A stretch of DNA of 64,000 nucleotides from Bugula neritina (lineage: Eukaryota > Bryozoa > Gymnolaemata > Cheilostomatida > Bugulidae): contig OZ037771.1 in the NCBI GenBank assembly GCA_964035545.1, positions 5,202,628 through 5,266,627 of the forward strand, in the 5' to 3' direction. The notes under the pieces were generated by a model, which was given only the letters and a program-made list of their open reading frames with translations, had not been told where the DNA came from and made no database searches. A program made the position numbers and the translations under genes. Positions 1 through 10,799 of the stretch are shown here, in pieces (position 1 is the stretch's first letter; the number at the start of each line of letters is the position of its first letter).

Positions 1-2440
1 ACTCGTCTGGTCCATGTCTTGCTGGCATTTGTTGTAAAACCTAAAATATTATACAGTCTATTATTCTCCCTCAAAACTCATCAAGAATGATGTACATAAT
101 ACAACGATATATTGTAAAAAGAATGGATAATATAATATTCTGTGAGAAGGGTGAATATAGTTGGTAATATCCGGCAAGAACAGTGTATATAACAAAATAA
201 TATGTGAGGGGAATGCAATAATAAAACATTTTAAGCTAGAGGTGTATATAGTATAAGACCCTGTGAGAAGGGTGTATGTAATGTGTAATATCTGCTAAAA
301 TAAGATCCTGCCGGAAGATGTGTAAACAAGTAGAGAGGTGAGCCAACCTTGAGAAGCTTAGGGGCACACTGGGGCCACTCGTTGTCAACAGCCTTGAGTT
401 TGGTGAAGAGCAGTTGAAGTTCGTGTACAGTAATGCTGTACCCTGCTAGCACTGTCATCATATCCATTAGTAAATCTACAAGTACACAGAAAAGGAAAGA
501 CTCAGATATGCCATAGATTACGGCTGCATCATGCTAACAATGACTAGAGGAGTATGTTTTGTGAACAAAGGAGATGGTGAGTTGCGTGTCTACCACTCAC
601 TACAATTATGAGTGTATTATCAGATAGGAACTGCTGATAGAAAAATTAAATGGTATTTCTCCTAGTGGGTGCTGTTAGAAACATTATGCAGCACACTTTA
701 ACTCAGAGTCTATACAGACAGCATATAGTCTGACTATCTACTAGGTTCCTTAGAGGCTACTGGGGGTGTCTACTAATCCTGGCCAACCTTTATCAAGAAA
801 CTAGACTATACAAACAGCTAGTATCAAACATTATCAACTATAACATAAAAATTCAATTATTGTATCAGAAAATTTACAGGGAAAACATAAATCCAATGTT
901 TGCTCAAATCTAGGAACTTGAAATAAAGCAAACCTACAGACAGGATGTGCTGACCTATAATAACAGAATGTTTACCTCCAATCATGGGACTGCAGCTGTC
1001 TATTCTCTCCAGGATATACTGAATAAAATGAGCCTCGGTGAATGCCAACAGATTTCTTCTACTTTTTCTCAATATACCACTGAGCATGCTCCAGATTTCC
1101 GCCTATACAACAAATCACCATGCTTAAACTAATTCTCGCAAAAAACAGGTTAATTTAGCATATCTTCCAAGCAAAATTTCCTCTAAGAATAAGGATGTTA
1201 TTTAATAGTTTGTTACAATATGATTGATAAATAAAATGTCACTCCAAAAACATTTTAGAAACTTTTAAATCTTGCGATCTCGGATTCTTACCTCTGCACT
1301 AGGCTAGCTAATCAGCTGACAGCACATTGCATTATTTTCGAGTTTCATTTAAAACAGCAAACATTTACATAGTGCTATCAAAGTCATATGCTGAAAAACT
1401 AGATAAAGGGAACTTTCTAAATTTAATGCAACACACCTGCAACTTTTCAGAGCAGTGATTCATAAATTTGAGCAAATGTCTAACATTCACGGAGCTCCTC
1501 ACAAGGAAATTGCTTTCCAAATCAAACTTCTCACCAACAAGCTGCAATGAATGAATAACAAAGAAATATATATCGCTGCTGAAAAGAGAACATAATTCTA
1601 GTCAACACATATTACGGAGGAGAAAAGCCTTGAGACACGTCTGTGAAACATCAGAAACAAATCTTAGAACAAATCTTTGTTGAAACAAATCATCAAAAAC
1701 TAACAGGCACATTAAGGCAACGAGGTTGTCAACATGAAGATTTCTTAGCTAGAAAAAGTTTATGTATCCAATAGAGAATATTTAATAGGAAAATGCTTTT
1801 GTGGCGCTTTTCAAATTACTTTTTGTGAGTCGTGTGAAGAAATGTGTGTTTGAAAGTAGGTACATAATCCTACTCAGAAAACGGGTTTTGAAGAACATCT
1901 GATTAGGGTATTTTAACATATTAGCTGGAAGTGCGACTGACAATTGAAATTTGATAATAATGTAAAAGGTTTTGCTTTCCATGAAAACAGCTCATAGCTT
2001 GGCATTAAAATATTGCTTCAAGTACACGTGTCTATAGGGTTGGTAGAATATATATATATCAACACTATACAAGCAGAGAAACTAGTTATATAAACTGGTT
2101 ATTAAGTAAGACTCTCTACTAGAAGCTTTGACGTTACCGCATTGAGAACTGCATCTACAACATCCCTGTCAGTAACACTCTCTCTCTCATCCGCCATCAG
2201 TATTTCAAGATATGCCAGCTGTTTGAGAGTATCTCCGGGAGAGTGACCCATGATACGGTCTACGATTGATGAACTTCTTTCCAGTTTATCGCCACTAGGT
2301 ACGCCATTGTCAGGTAACTGACTAGCCTTTGGGGCAGCATTGCTGTCAGCAGAATCTCCTTTTCCGTTCGGAACATTTGGAGTAGTGTCCGAGTCATCCA
2401 CATCTAGTGGAATATCCTGCAGATCTGCTTCACTAGCCAT
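1..2440 (-). CDS. NBEA: Neurobeachin/LRBA-type BEACH protein, N-terminal exons (partial)
   Basis: Five minus-strand coding exons: 2138..2440 (start), 1437..1541, 976..1102, 348..475 and <1..40; the gene continues past the window edge. All junctions have GT/AG sites and the phases agree (303, 105, 127, 128 nt). The product starts MASEADLQDIPLD, has an acidic low-complexity N-terminus of about 60 residues, then segments I recognise from the conserved N-terminal region of neurobeachin and LRBA: FDLESNFLV, EIWSMLSGILRKS, GYSITVHELQLLF and MPARHGPDE. These proteins are very large BEACH-domain scaffolds for membrane traffic and protein kinase A anchoring; the BEACH and WD40 parts would lie outside this window. 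Neurobeachin versus LRBA cannot be decided here, as many invertebrates have one ancestral gene. I took ATG 2440 as the start because the frame fits and the N-terminus begins MAS as in neurobeachin. No promoter was recognised. Confidence 0.9.
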
Positions 2441-4769
2441 GACTGCTCATGAGCAATCTCTATTCCTAAAACTTACCACCAAAAACTGTTTAGGAAAACA
2501 GTTCCAGGTAAAAGCTGTACATTTAACACTTAAAAGTCAGTCATAATTTAGATACCAGTCTTTCAATTACGTAAAACCCACACCATTTGTTTCTGCATTA
2601 ATAGCTCAGCATATATATATATATCCAAGTCCAATTTTAAAACTCAAATTTTTAATTACTAACTCAATAAAAATAATGGTAATAAATAAGTTTCTAATTG
2701 TATATCAATTCAATAAACACTATTCTACTAATGATGGTAATGAGCATCCATAGACTATAGATAAGGTATAGCCCCTGTCATTATTATAGTGGCCATGACT
2801 GTAATCAGTGTGACTTTTACTCAACAAATATGACGTCAACATTATCACTCAATAGTATACAGTAACCTAACAAAATAATTATCTATATTGGTCCACTATA
2901 ATGGCAAGACTCCAACATTTACTATATTATAGTAGTTCTCAGCGAACTGTTAGCAATAGTTTAGTAATATTCATAGTGTGTTACCAGCAGCATTGTTAAA
3001 GCAGTTAACTTTAACTTTAACAGGCAAACTATCAAATAGCATTGCAGTAATAGTTGACTAAAGCTATCAGTATAAGCCTGGTGAAGTTATGTCACTATTT
3101 TAGTTTAATTATAAATGTATTGTAAATACAATACTTATTACAATAACCAATTATAATAACTATAAGTATGAGTATTCTAATTATTATAGTATGAGCATCA
3201 GTATGAATATTGTTGTACGCCTTAAATCTAATAGCAACTTTAGGAACAAGCATTATTGTAAGTAAGTAAATTAGTATGTGCAAAAAGGGCAACAAGAAGC
3301 AATTACTTGTACTGATAGTTATTTACTATAGATGGTTCAGAGCAATATTAACATATATTTATTACTACTAGTTAGTAACTAGTATAGTACAGTTACAAAA
3401 GAATGAGATTTAGTAGGGTTATTAGTATTACTATAGTTATAACTATAGTAGTCATACAGTTAGGTATCAAATACCAAAACTGAATTTATGATTACTGATG
3501 TCCATACTGAGACTATACAATTTTAGCGCTTTTAGATTTAAATTTTATAATTAAAATTTATTCAGTTGATTCACTCAGTTTGCCTTATGGATTACTCATA
3601 GTTTTAGTTATATTTATTAGTAGCATTGCCTCTGTGACAATGGGCATAGCATATTTAATCAAAATATAACATTTTAATTCTTATGCTTGTAGTAAGTATA
3701 ATATTAATTTACTTTTATTTTTAGCAGTTGGCAGTCATTACATTTACTGATTACAGATTGCTAATCTAAGACTAATGACTCATACTCAGTCTCGTACTCA
3801 TTATAATGAATATCATCATGATAATTTATAGAATGATACAACATAGTTATCATTATAATCAATAACTTTTACTTATAGACTTATCACTTAGATTATAAGT
3901 ATAACTTATTACTTCCATTTTTATTTTACTACATTTAATCATTACTGATTAATTTTAGTTTTACTTTTACTTTTAGACTTGCCCTTAGTCTTACTCTTAG
4001 CCATAAATCATGATAATAACAAATTTGAAATATTAAGCCTAGCAATCATAGTGATACTAATACTTATATTGATAGACTAGTCAAAGTCAATGGATTTATT
4101 TTTATTTTAAAATCAAGATGTCAACTCATAAGTTATATTATTATTGATTAATTATTATTTTTAATATTTCAATGATGATACTTATACTCAGAGTCAGAGT
4201 GATTCTCATACTTGATACTGATACCTATACTTATAGCTATACTGATCACATTTAATAACTTAGGTTTACGGATTAGACTAATACAGTTTAGGCCTTAGAG
4301 TTTATACTTATTTTAATTTTGACTTCAACTTCAAACTTAAGACAAGTTTATTGAAGTTAGTCATTTTTACAACTTTACAACTTACAGTTACACTATACTA
4401 AATCTAAAATATTAGACAATTGCACGCTTTACATTAATTCTGCAAAATATTATTATATAGTACGCGTCATTTGCAATTTCCTGATTATGAGGCAATCTTA
4501 AAAATTGGACCGGTAATTTTATCCAAAAAATCTGTGTAGATCTTAAACTGAAAGTAAAAAAAAATTGTTAACCGGAAGTTTTACAGCGCATATAGCCACA
4601 CAGATTTAGAACAATATGCCACATGTTTTCATCGTAATATGAATGACCTATTAATAAAAATTACCGAAGTTAATTAATGAGTTTGAATTCTTGATGTGAC
4701 TTATACTTTTTGAAAAGACAACTTCATATTACTGTGCTAATTTTTTAATAAGCTTATTAATTATTAAGT
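2441..4769. other. AT-rich intergenic stretch
   Basis: Upstream of the neurobeachin-like start. The sequence is very AT-rich with many short ATTA/TAGT-like words, especially from about 3000 to 4300. I see no exon with splice sites, no recognisable protein and no RNA gene. Short open frames here look random. Confidence 0.6.
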
Positions 4770-5380
4770 AGTCTAGAAGTAACCTCCAATTATCTTTCAC
4801 TCATTACACTTCAAGGGGTGGCCACGCAATTTTTGTAGAAATAAAAAGTTTGAAGGGTCCTAATTAATCTGTGAAAACTCTAGACTGTTCTGTGCACCCA
4901 GTTAGCCACAAAAGCTCTTCAAACTTTTAAAATTAATCAGGAGTTGTTTTCTCTTAACGTTTTTGTGAATCGGCTAAATATTTTGGAATTATTCAAGCTA
5001 ATTTATTTTAAATAAGCAATATAAATTTACTGATAATTATAGATACTTTTTTCACTTTTCTTTTATAAACACTCTAAATTTTTCTGTTTACCCGGTTAGT
5101 CACAAAAACTCTTTAAAATGTTACAGGAGTTGTTTTTCCACAACTTTGTCCAAATCCATTAAATATTATTATCTTGAAATTATTGAAGCTAGTTTATTAT
5201 ATATACAAGCAAAAACTTTTGCAGATAATCATAGATGTGTTTTTCACTTCTCTGAGTTTATTTCTAGTGATTTTCTTGTGAAAAAATCTGAAAAAAGTGG
5301 ATTATATATGGACGAAAACAAGCAAAGGAATGGGTTTATTAGTTATAAGGCAAACATTATTATTGATCGGCTATAAAAAA
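4770..5380. repeat. Diverged interspersed repeat with internal tandem duplication
   Basis: The block starts with GTCTAGAAGTAACCTCC, the reverse complement of the end of the direct repeats at 27041-27749. Within it, two units of roughly 190 bp follow each other (about 4900-5090 and 5095-5290), sharing the order 'GTTAG(C/T)CACAAAA.CTCTT', 'CAGGAGTTGTTTT', 'GGAATTATTCAAGCTA' or 'GAAATTATTGAAGCTA', then a TTTTTCACTTCT tract. It is probably an old copy of the repeat family near 27 kb. The 76-codon frame inside it is probably not a gene. Confidence 0.45.
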
Positions 5381-6556
5381 GGCGAATTATAAGTAAAGCT
5401 GTGTCTGATTAAAATTTTCTTCACCATTTTTATTATAATAACTACTTTTACAAAAAAAGTATTGAGAAGCATGAGCTGGTTGATCTGGACTCCGGAAGAT
5501 AATATTTTAAATGAGCTTTGCCAATAAATTTAGGCTGAACTATATATACATAAGCGATTTGGTTTTTAAAACAATGCTATTGGTTAAAATGCATATTTTT
5601 ATACTATTTTTATAGTATCTTGATATAATGACTATAGAGCCAATTTATCTCAGTTATAGTTACAGAAGAAATACCCTGAAGCTTTCCTATAATTTTTAAT
5701 ATATATGGTTATATTTAGGCCGCCCATTAAAAAAATGATCTTGGGCTGCCTCATTTAAAGATCATAGGCATGTACTTTTTTTATGTGTGCCATTTGTTAC
5801 AAAAATAATAATTTCTTATCAGCAAATAAAATAAGCTGAGTTTGAGACTAGTGCATTTTTGTGTGAAACATGGAGTAAAAACATTTTAGAGAACAATATT
5901 GTTATTATAGTTGATGCATACCAAAAAAAATTGCGTTCAACTACAATTTTACCAAACATGGTGGAATTCCTAAGAAAGCACAACTCAAATGCTTACAATT
6001 AGATCATAAGGAAGCAGATACACAAACTTTGTTACATGCAAAATATGTTATGAACATCATAATCTCACGTGTAATAATCAAATCTCAATCTTTCATCCTA
6101 AGTCTCGCTATTTGCAAAACATTACCTTCGTGCGAATTATATTTTTTCACGAGTGTGGTAATCATGGTGTCATGCCAGATAGAGGCTAGAATAAATTTCC
6201 TACTTAGACGCTAGACATTTATTTTGGTAAAATGTATTTTCATGTGCAACTTATTTTAATATTATTGAAGTATATGCATATTTAAATAAACTTGAATCAA
6301 TTGCTTGTTATTTAGCACATAAATAAATTCTTTTGATTTGCATTAACTTATTAATTTTGTATATTATTTTATACATCTTGTCTGTTGTTTGAAAATATAT
6401 TTTGCTAATAAGTATCCATTAAATATAGTGTCTATTATTAATGTATTACTATATTAGTATTAGTATTGGTATTAGTATATGTATTAGCTACATATAGCTA
6501 TTAGCATATTAGCAATCAATTCATTAGTTATATAGGTAATATTAATATAGTAGTAT
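5381..6556. other. AT-rich intergenic stretch left of the Polinton
   Basis: No gene, RNA gene or recognisable repeat was found. The sequence just before the Polinton (TAGTAT) does not match the sequence just after its right end (AACTTA), so no 6-bp target-site duplication is visible. Confidence 0.5.
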
Positions 6557-8712
6557 AGGAAGCCACTTTTCAACTAGTTTACATCGACGTCTGTAGAATT
6601 GTATAGGGCATTTTCAACTAGTTTACATCGCACTTGAGGAGGCATAGCCGTTTAGAAATAGTTTACAGTCTTTGTTAGATTCATAGCTACCAAGACTGTC
6701 TCAGCATTTATTATAATGGTTTGGCACACTTTCTCAGGCCTTATTGATAATTGCATTGATATACTGTAATTTGCATGACATTGAGTTATGTGGTTATGTA
6801 AGATGTTTTGTAAATAGTATTATTGTGCTGTTTTCCTTTATGTTATGAATAGACCTTATCTTTATGGCTTTGCAAGCAACCAGTATGGTTAATGTAATAA
6901 CCATATTGAATCTTTATAAAGCTATTGTATATATCATCAGTCTTGAAGATGCGTTTGCTGCGATTAGTTGAATGTTCTAAATAGATATATACTATTGAAC
7001 TTCGCATACAATCCGATTACATACACTAATATATTACCCTCACAGAGCGATTATCAAGTGATTGCAGAGAGAGTTAAATGAACACCGTATTATTCAGTTG
7101 CTCATAACGTTTTTCACTGTGGGATTGATACACTATGCTGGTAAGTACTACTTTCAAATACTGCAAAAAAATATCATATGAATGATGCGCACTGATACCG
7201 TCTGTTGAATGGTTAACATATCTTTATTATAATTATTCACTATGACCAAGTAAAAATAAGAATATATACTACAACATTAAGAATTAAATAGTATTAACTA
7301 CTGTGAAAAAAAAAGAAAGTATTTTTGTGTGACAGTAATGAATAATAGAATTCTAGCTTATATAGATGTCAATACAAATATGATAGTGTTAAATATTCAC
7401 TGAAGAAGCAATTTGGTTTAGTAAAAATGGAAAGTCAATAATTTCAAGTTTATCTGTACCAACATTCGTATTACTATACTTTTCTCAAATATAATTAAAT
7501 ATCATAGCATCATTAGCTAATCTATCGCCATTATCATTCAACAAGTATGATATTTTTTCTAGACTCAAACCCCTTGCAATATGAGTTAAGAAGAATATAA
7601 CGTATTGACCACACACTGTACTATAAAGGGATTGCAGCGGAATATCATTAAATGTCCATTCATTACAGTTATTTAGCACATCTCCAATCTCAGGTAGGTT
7701 ATACGGTGGTACACCATAACTGTCAAAAAATATTCCTTTTCTATCTTCTGTTTTCACAACTGCCACCCAATGCTCTCCAGGGTGATAGTGTGGTTTCGTA
7801 TTTATAACCATACAACATGGAAACCTTTGAGCAGACATTGGTATTAGGTCTATAGGAAAGACTCCTAAAAAGTTTAATTCTTCAACAGCTCTATTTGCCT
7901 TTAATATCCTGTAGATTTGTTTGCTATCCATTATATGTAAAAGTTTGTCATTACAGCCCTGTTTTTATCCACTTTGATGGCGGAGTTAAACTCAGCGTAC
8001 ACTATAACATTGACTGGTGTGTTCAAAGGCACGTCAAACTTTAACTCTAATCTAGCATTCCCCTTTTTTATAAGGTGATAGCAACCATCCTCTTGGAGGT
8101 TAGGGGTTAAATCGAAAGCTAATAACGAGTAGCCATTATTATATTCTGATCTATCTATCCCAATTCCAGCATCGTTAAATGATTTTCCAGTGCTTTCCAG
8201 TAACATAAAATAGTTTCTGAGTGTTGTATTTTTTTCAAAATCACTGACTAGAGGTTTTTGTGGAATCATTTTTCCATCAATTAATAAGCTACAGTATTTC
8301 AGAGTTTTATGTTTAAAGTTGAATGGATTAAGATTGTAGGCACCCTCAAAACTTTGAGCATCTACCAATCCAATGACTATACGTTTGGGTAGAACTCCAT
8401 TGAACAAATTTTCTTCATTGCATGATAACGATCCTGTCGCAATACTAAAAGTTTTCATTGCTACCCTTCGTATTGGATAGATTGCTGGTTTTAATTGTTT
8501 TTCCATCATTTCAATATGTCTCAATTGAATTCCATTGTTCACCTTCACTCTTCTGATGAACATAGATGCGTGAGCAATTTTCAACTTATATTGTGAGTTA
8601 GCAGCAGCCATCAATACAAGTTTATTTGAGTTTCTCACAAGTTTGAGCTTGACATCAATTCCATTTAGTAGATACCGGTTTTGGAAAAATATGTCCGATT
8701 GAAGTTTACCCA
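6557..8712 (+). repeat. Polinton left terminal inverted repeat (2.16 kb)
   Basis: This segment is the near-identical reverse complement of the right end (18927-20171 joined to 25358-26307). It contains about 0.9 kb of non-coding terminus, a full-length protease frame and the second half of the capsid frame. It stops abruptly at 8712, where a tandem array starts. The left repeat is uninterrupted and therefore shows the empty target site of the LTR element present in the right repeat. Confidence 0.92.
7485..7931 (-). CDS. PRO: Polinton adenain-like cysteine protease, left TIR copy (C-terminally truncated)
   Basis: 148 residues, ATG at 7931 overlapping the stop of the upstream capsid frame (TAATG). 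It shows the adenovirus-type (C5/Ulp1-like) protease pattern: histidine in GEHWVAVV, acidic residue in FFDSYG, then Q and the nucleophile cysteine in TVCGQYV. In Polintons this enzyme is thought to process capsid precursors. The reading frame ends at a TGA where the right copy has CGA, and the homologous right-arm sequence stays open for about 30 more codons after this point, so the left copy probably carries a nonsense mutation (a CpG transition) near its C-terminus. The catalytic residues lie upstream of it, so residual activity cannot be excluded. Confidence 0.88.
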   Translation of the reverse strand: MDSKQIYRILKANRAVEELNFLGVFPIDLIPMSAQRFPCCMVINTKPHYHPGEHWVAVVKTEDRKGIFFDSYGVPPYNLPEIGDVLNNCNEWTFNDIPLQSLYSTVCGQYVIFFLTHIARGLSLEKISYLLNDNGDRLANDAMIFNYI

Positions 8713-8713
8713 A
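7931..8713 (-). pseudogene. Capsid gene fragment in left TIR (C-terminal half)
   Basis: About 260 codons almost identical to the last half of the capsid gene at 18206-19708 (RYLLNGIDVKLKL, LPKRIVIGLVDAQSF, NPFNFKHKTLKY). The frame opens exactly where the inverted repeat ends, and no ATG is present at the left edge; the codon there is TTG. It is a 5'-truncated passenger of the duplicated terminus rather than a separate gene. Differences from the right copy are few, which supports a recent common origin. Confidence 0.88.
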
Positions 8714-9320
8714 TACATTTCATTAGTAATCTCAGCATTTTTAGTGAACAATTTTTCTCATAAGAATAATCAGATTTTTTATTTACATTGAACAGTTATT
8801 TCATTTGTTAGCATTTCTTCATGATAATTGAGAAGAGCACATTAGTTTGTGTTACATTTCATTAGTAATCTCAGCATTTTTAGTGAACAATTTTTCTCAT
8901 AAGAATAATCAGATTTTTTATTTACATTGAACAGTTATTTCATTTGTTAGCATTTCTTTATGATAATTGAGAAGAGCACATTAGTTTGTGTTACATTTCA
9001 TTAGTAATCTCAGCATTTTTAGTGAACAATTTTTCTCATAAGAATAATCAGATTTTTTATTTACATTGAACAGTTATTTCATTTGTTAGCATTTCTTCAT
9101 GATAATTGAGAAGAGCACATTAGTTTGTGTTACATTTCATCAGCAATCTCAACATTTTTAGTGAATAACTTTTCTCATAAGAATGATTAGTTTTATTTTA
9201 TTCATATTGAACATATATTTCATTTGTATTATTTGGCAACATTTCTCAATAGTAATTGAGAACAGTACATTAGTTTGTGTTACATTTCATTAGTAATCTC
9301 AGCATTTTTAAGTGATTAAA
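8714..9320 (+). repeat. Tandem array of about 140-bp units
   Basis: Units start with ACATTTCATTAGTAATCTC at 8714, 8854, 8993, 9132 and 9282, giving periods of 140, 139, 139 and 150 bp and a last partial copy. The first three units are nearly identical; the fourth and fifth are diverged. Reverse-complement copies occur at 10484-10680, so the array and those copies bracket the spliced gene at 9563-10411. Confidence 0.92.
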
Positions 9321-9562
9321 CTTTTTAACACAAATATCACTTTTTCCAAAAAAAAAAGTTAACAGACAGCAGCGTATTGAGTATACAAAAGTATAGATAC
9401 AGTATTAGCTTTGTAAACACATGTAAAATGTTAGCTATTATAATGGTTAATGTAACTCATAACAATATTGAAAAAATTAAAGGAATTTCAGATTTGGTTT
9501 ATTGACTTTGAAATACCATTTCTCATTAGGACCAAGATCCTCTAACTGAATTTCGCAGATGT

Positions 9563-10411
9563 TTAAGGCCCAAACATATTCGTTGCCAGACCTTTTATAG
9601 GCCCAGACCTTAACACGGCCGTGAGCCTCATGCACATTTTCTCTAGTTCTTCTGCCGGCAACAAAACTGGCTTTCCGTTAACTCGAGCATTAACACACGC
9701 TTTGTCTTCCATATTTCTAACCACATCTACATAACAGCCCACGAGTGGGCTGTTCTCATTTTTACCGTGAAACCTAATGTTCTTACCAATAATTTGAGAA
9801 GCATGATTTTTCAAATTTTCTAATACCCTACTTTTTTTATATACAAGCATGGGCTGCAGTTTGGAACTGTCGATTTGTAACATTTGAGTTCACCGATGAA
9901 CTCCGAAGATCTAACATAAAAATGTTTTTCATGGTTGTATGTCAAAACTATCCTATCCCCCTCCCTATGGAAAGCCAGTTTTGTTGCCTCAAATGATGTT
10001 TCATCTTTTAGGTAATGTTGCTTACCATCATCGATCCTGAAACAAAATAAATAGTCTATCAAAACATTATTTAGGGAGTAATTTTTACAATACAATAAAA
10101 TGAAAAGTGTTATATCTGTGCTAATATAATGAAATAATGTAGGTGAAGATATAATACTTACTTTGCATGGTCTTTTTCATTTTCGTTTTGAGGGTTTCGA
10201 GATTGTGCAGTGGTTTCAGTTTCTCTATAATTCAAGATATATAATTTATTATGACTTGAAAAATAAGTATTATGAACCAAATGTTAAATTTTGTGGTAGA
10301 TTTAATGTTGTAAGCAGATACCAAGATTTCTAACAAACTTACTTGTCAGGAAGTGTGTGATCTTCTGTCACTTTAGGAGCTTTTAGTTTTTCCTTATTAC
10401 TTTCATCATCG
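9563..10411 (-). CDS. Unknown spliced accessory gene of the Polinton
   Basis: At least three minus-strand exons with clean junctions and matching phase: 10343..10411, 10162..10224 and 9563..10036. The first two (69 and 63 nt) encode an acidic/lysine-rich hydrophilic linker (DDESNKEKLKAP, QNENEKDH). The last encodes a folded-looking region with HREGDRIVLTYNHEKHFYV, then NARVNGKPVLLPAEELEKM near the C-terminus. The reading frame shifts once in the last exon at a run of seven A's (9832-9838 on the plus strand); a one-base length change there would join the two frames. I recognise no family. The start exon was not found; it may lie within 10412-10800. Position and orientation suggest a captured or lineage-specific cargo gene. 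Spliced genes are not usual in the Polinton core set. Confidence 0.6.
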
Positions 10412-10483
10412 CTAAAAAAATATTTGTTTATTAGCCAAATAACTATCCCTATATATAAAAAGTAAAAGGTGTCTATTATCTTA

Positions 10484-10680
10484 AATCATTCTTATGAGAA
10501 AAGTTATTCACTAAAAACGCTGAGATTACTAATGAAATGTAACACAAACTACTGTACTGTTCTCAATTACTACCAATAAGCTGCTTAAAAAAATTTATTT
10601 GCTGAAAATGCTAAGATATCAGGCTAATGAAATGTATTATAAACTAAAGTACTTTAGCTCACAATTTACCACTCCTAATG
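10484..10680 (-). repeat. Inverted copies of the 140-bp array unit
   Basis: 10484-10570 is the reverse complement of the array unit at 8714-9320 (CTGAGATTACTAATGAAATG). A second, more diverged copy follows at about 10575-10680. Together with the array they form a large inverted bracket around the spliced gene. Confidence 0.8.
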
Positions 10681-10799
10681 ACTGTAAAGAAAAGTTAATA
10701 GAAGAAGTAAAAGTTTGTTGTGTATAATAATAATAATATTGAACTACAAGAACACTTTAGTATATTATAACAAAATAATTACTTTGAATATAAGTTGTC

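Noticed and set aside
2340-2546. 68-codon plus-strand frame
   Set aside because: Antisense to the first neurobeachin-like exon.
8714-9320. CRISPR-like array
   Set aside because: Units of 140 bp are contiguous repeats without unique spacers, in an animal transposon.
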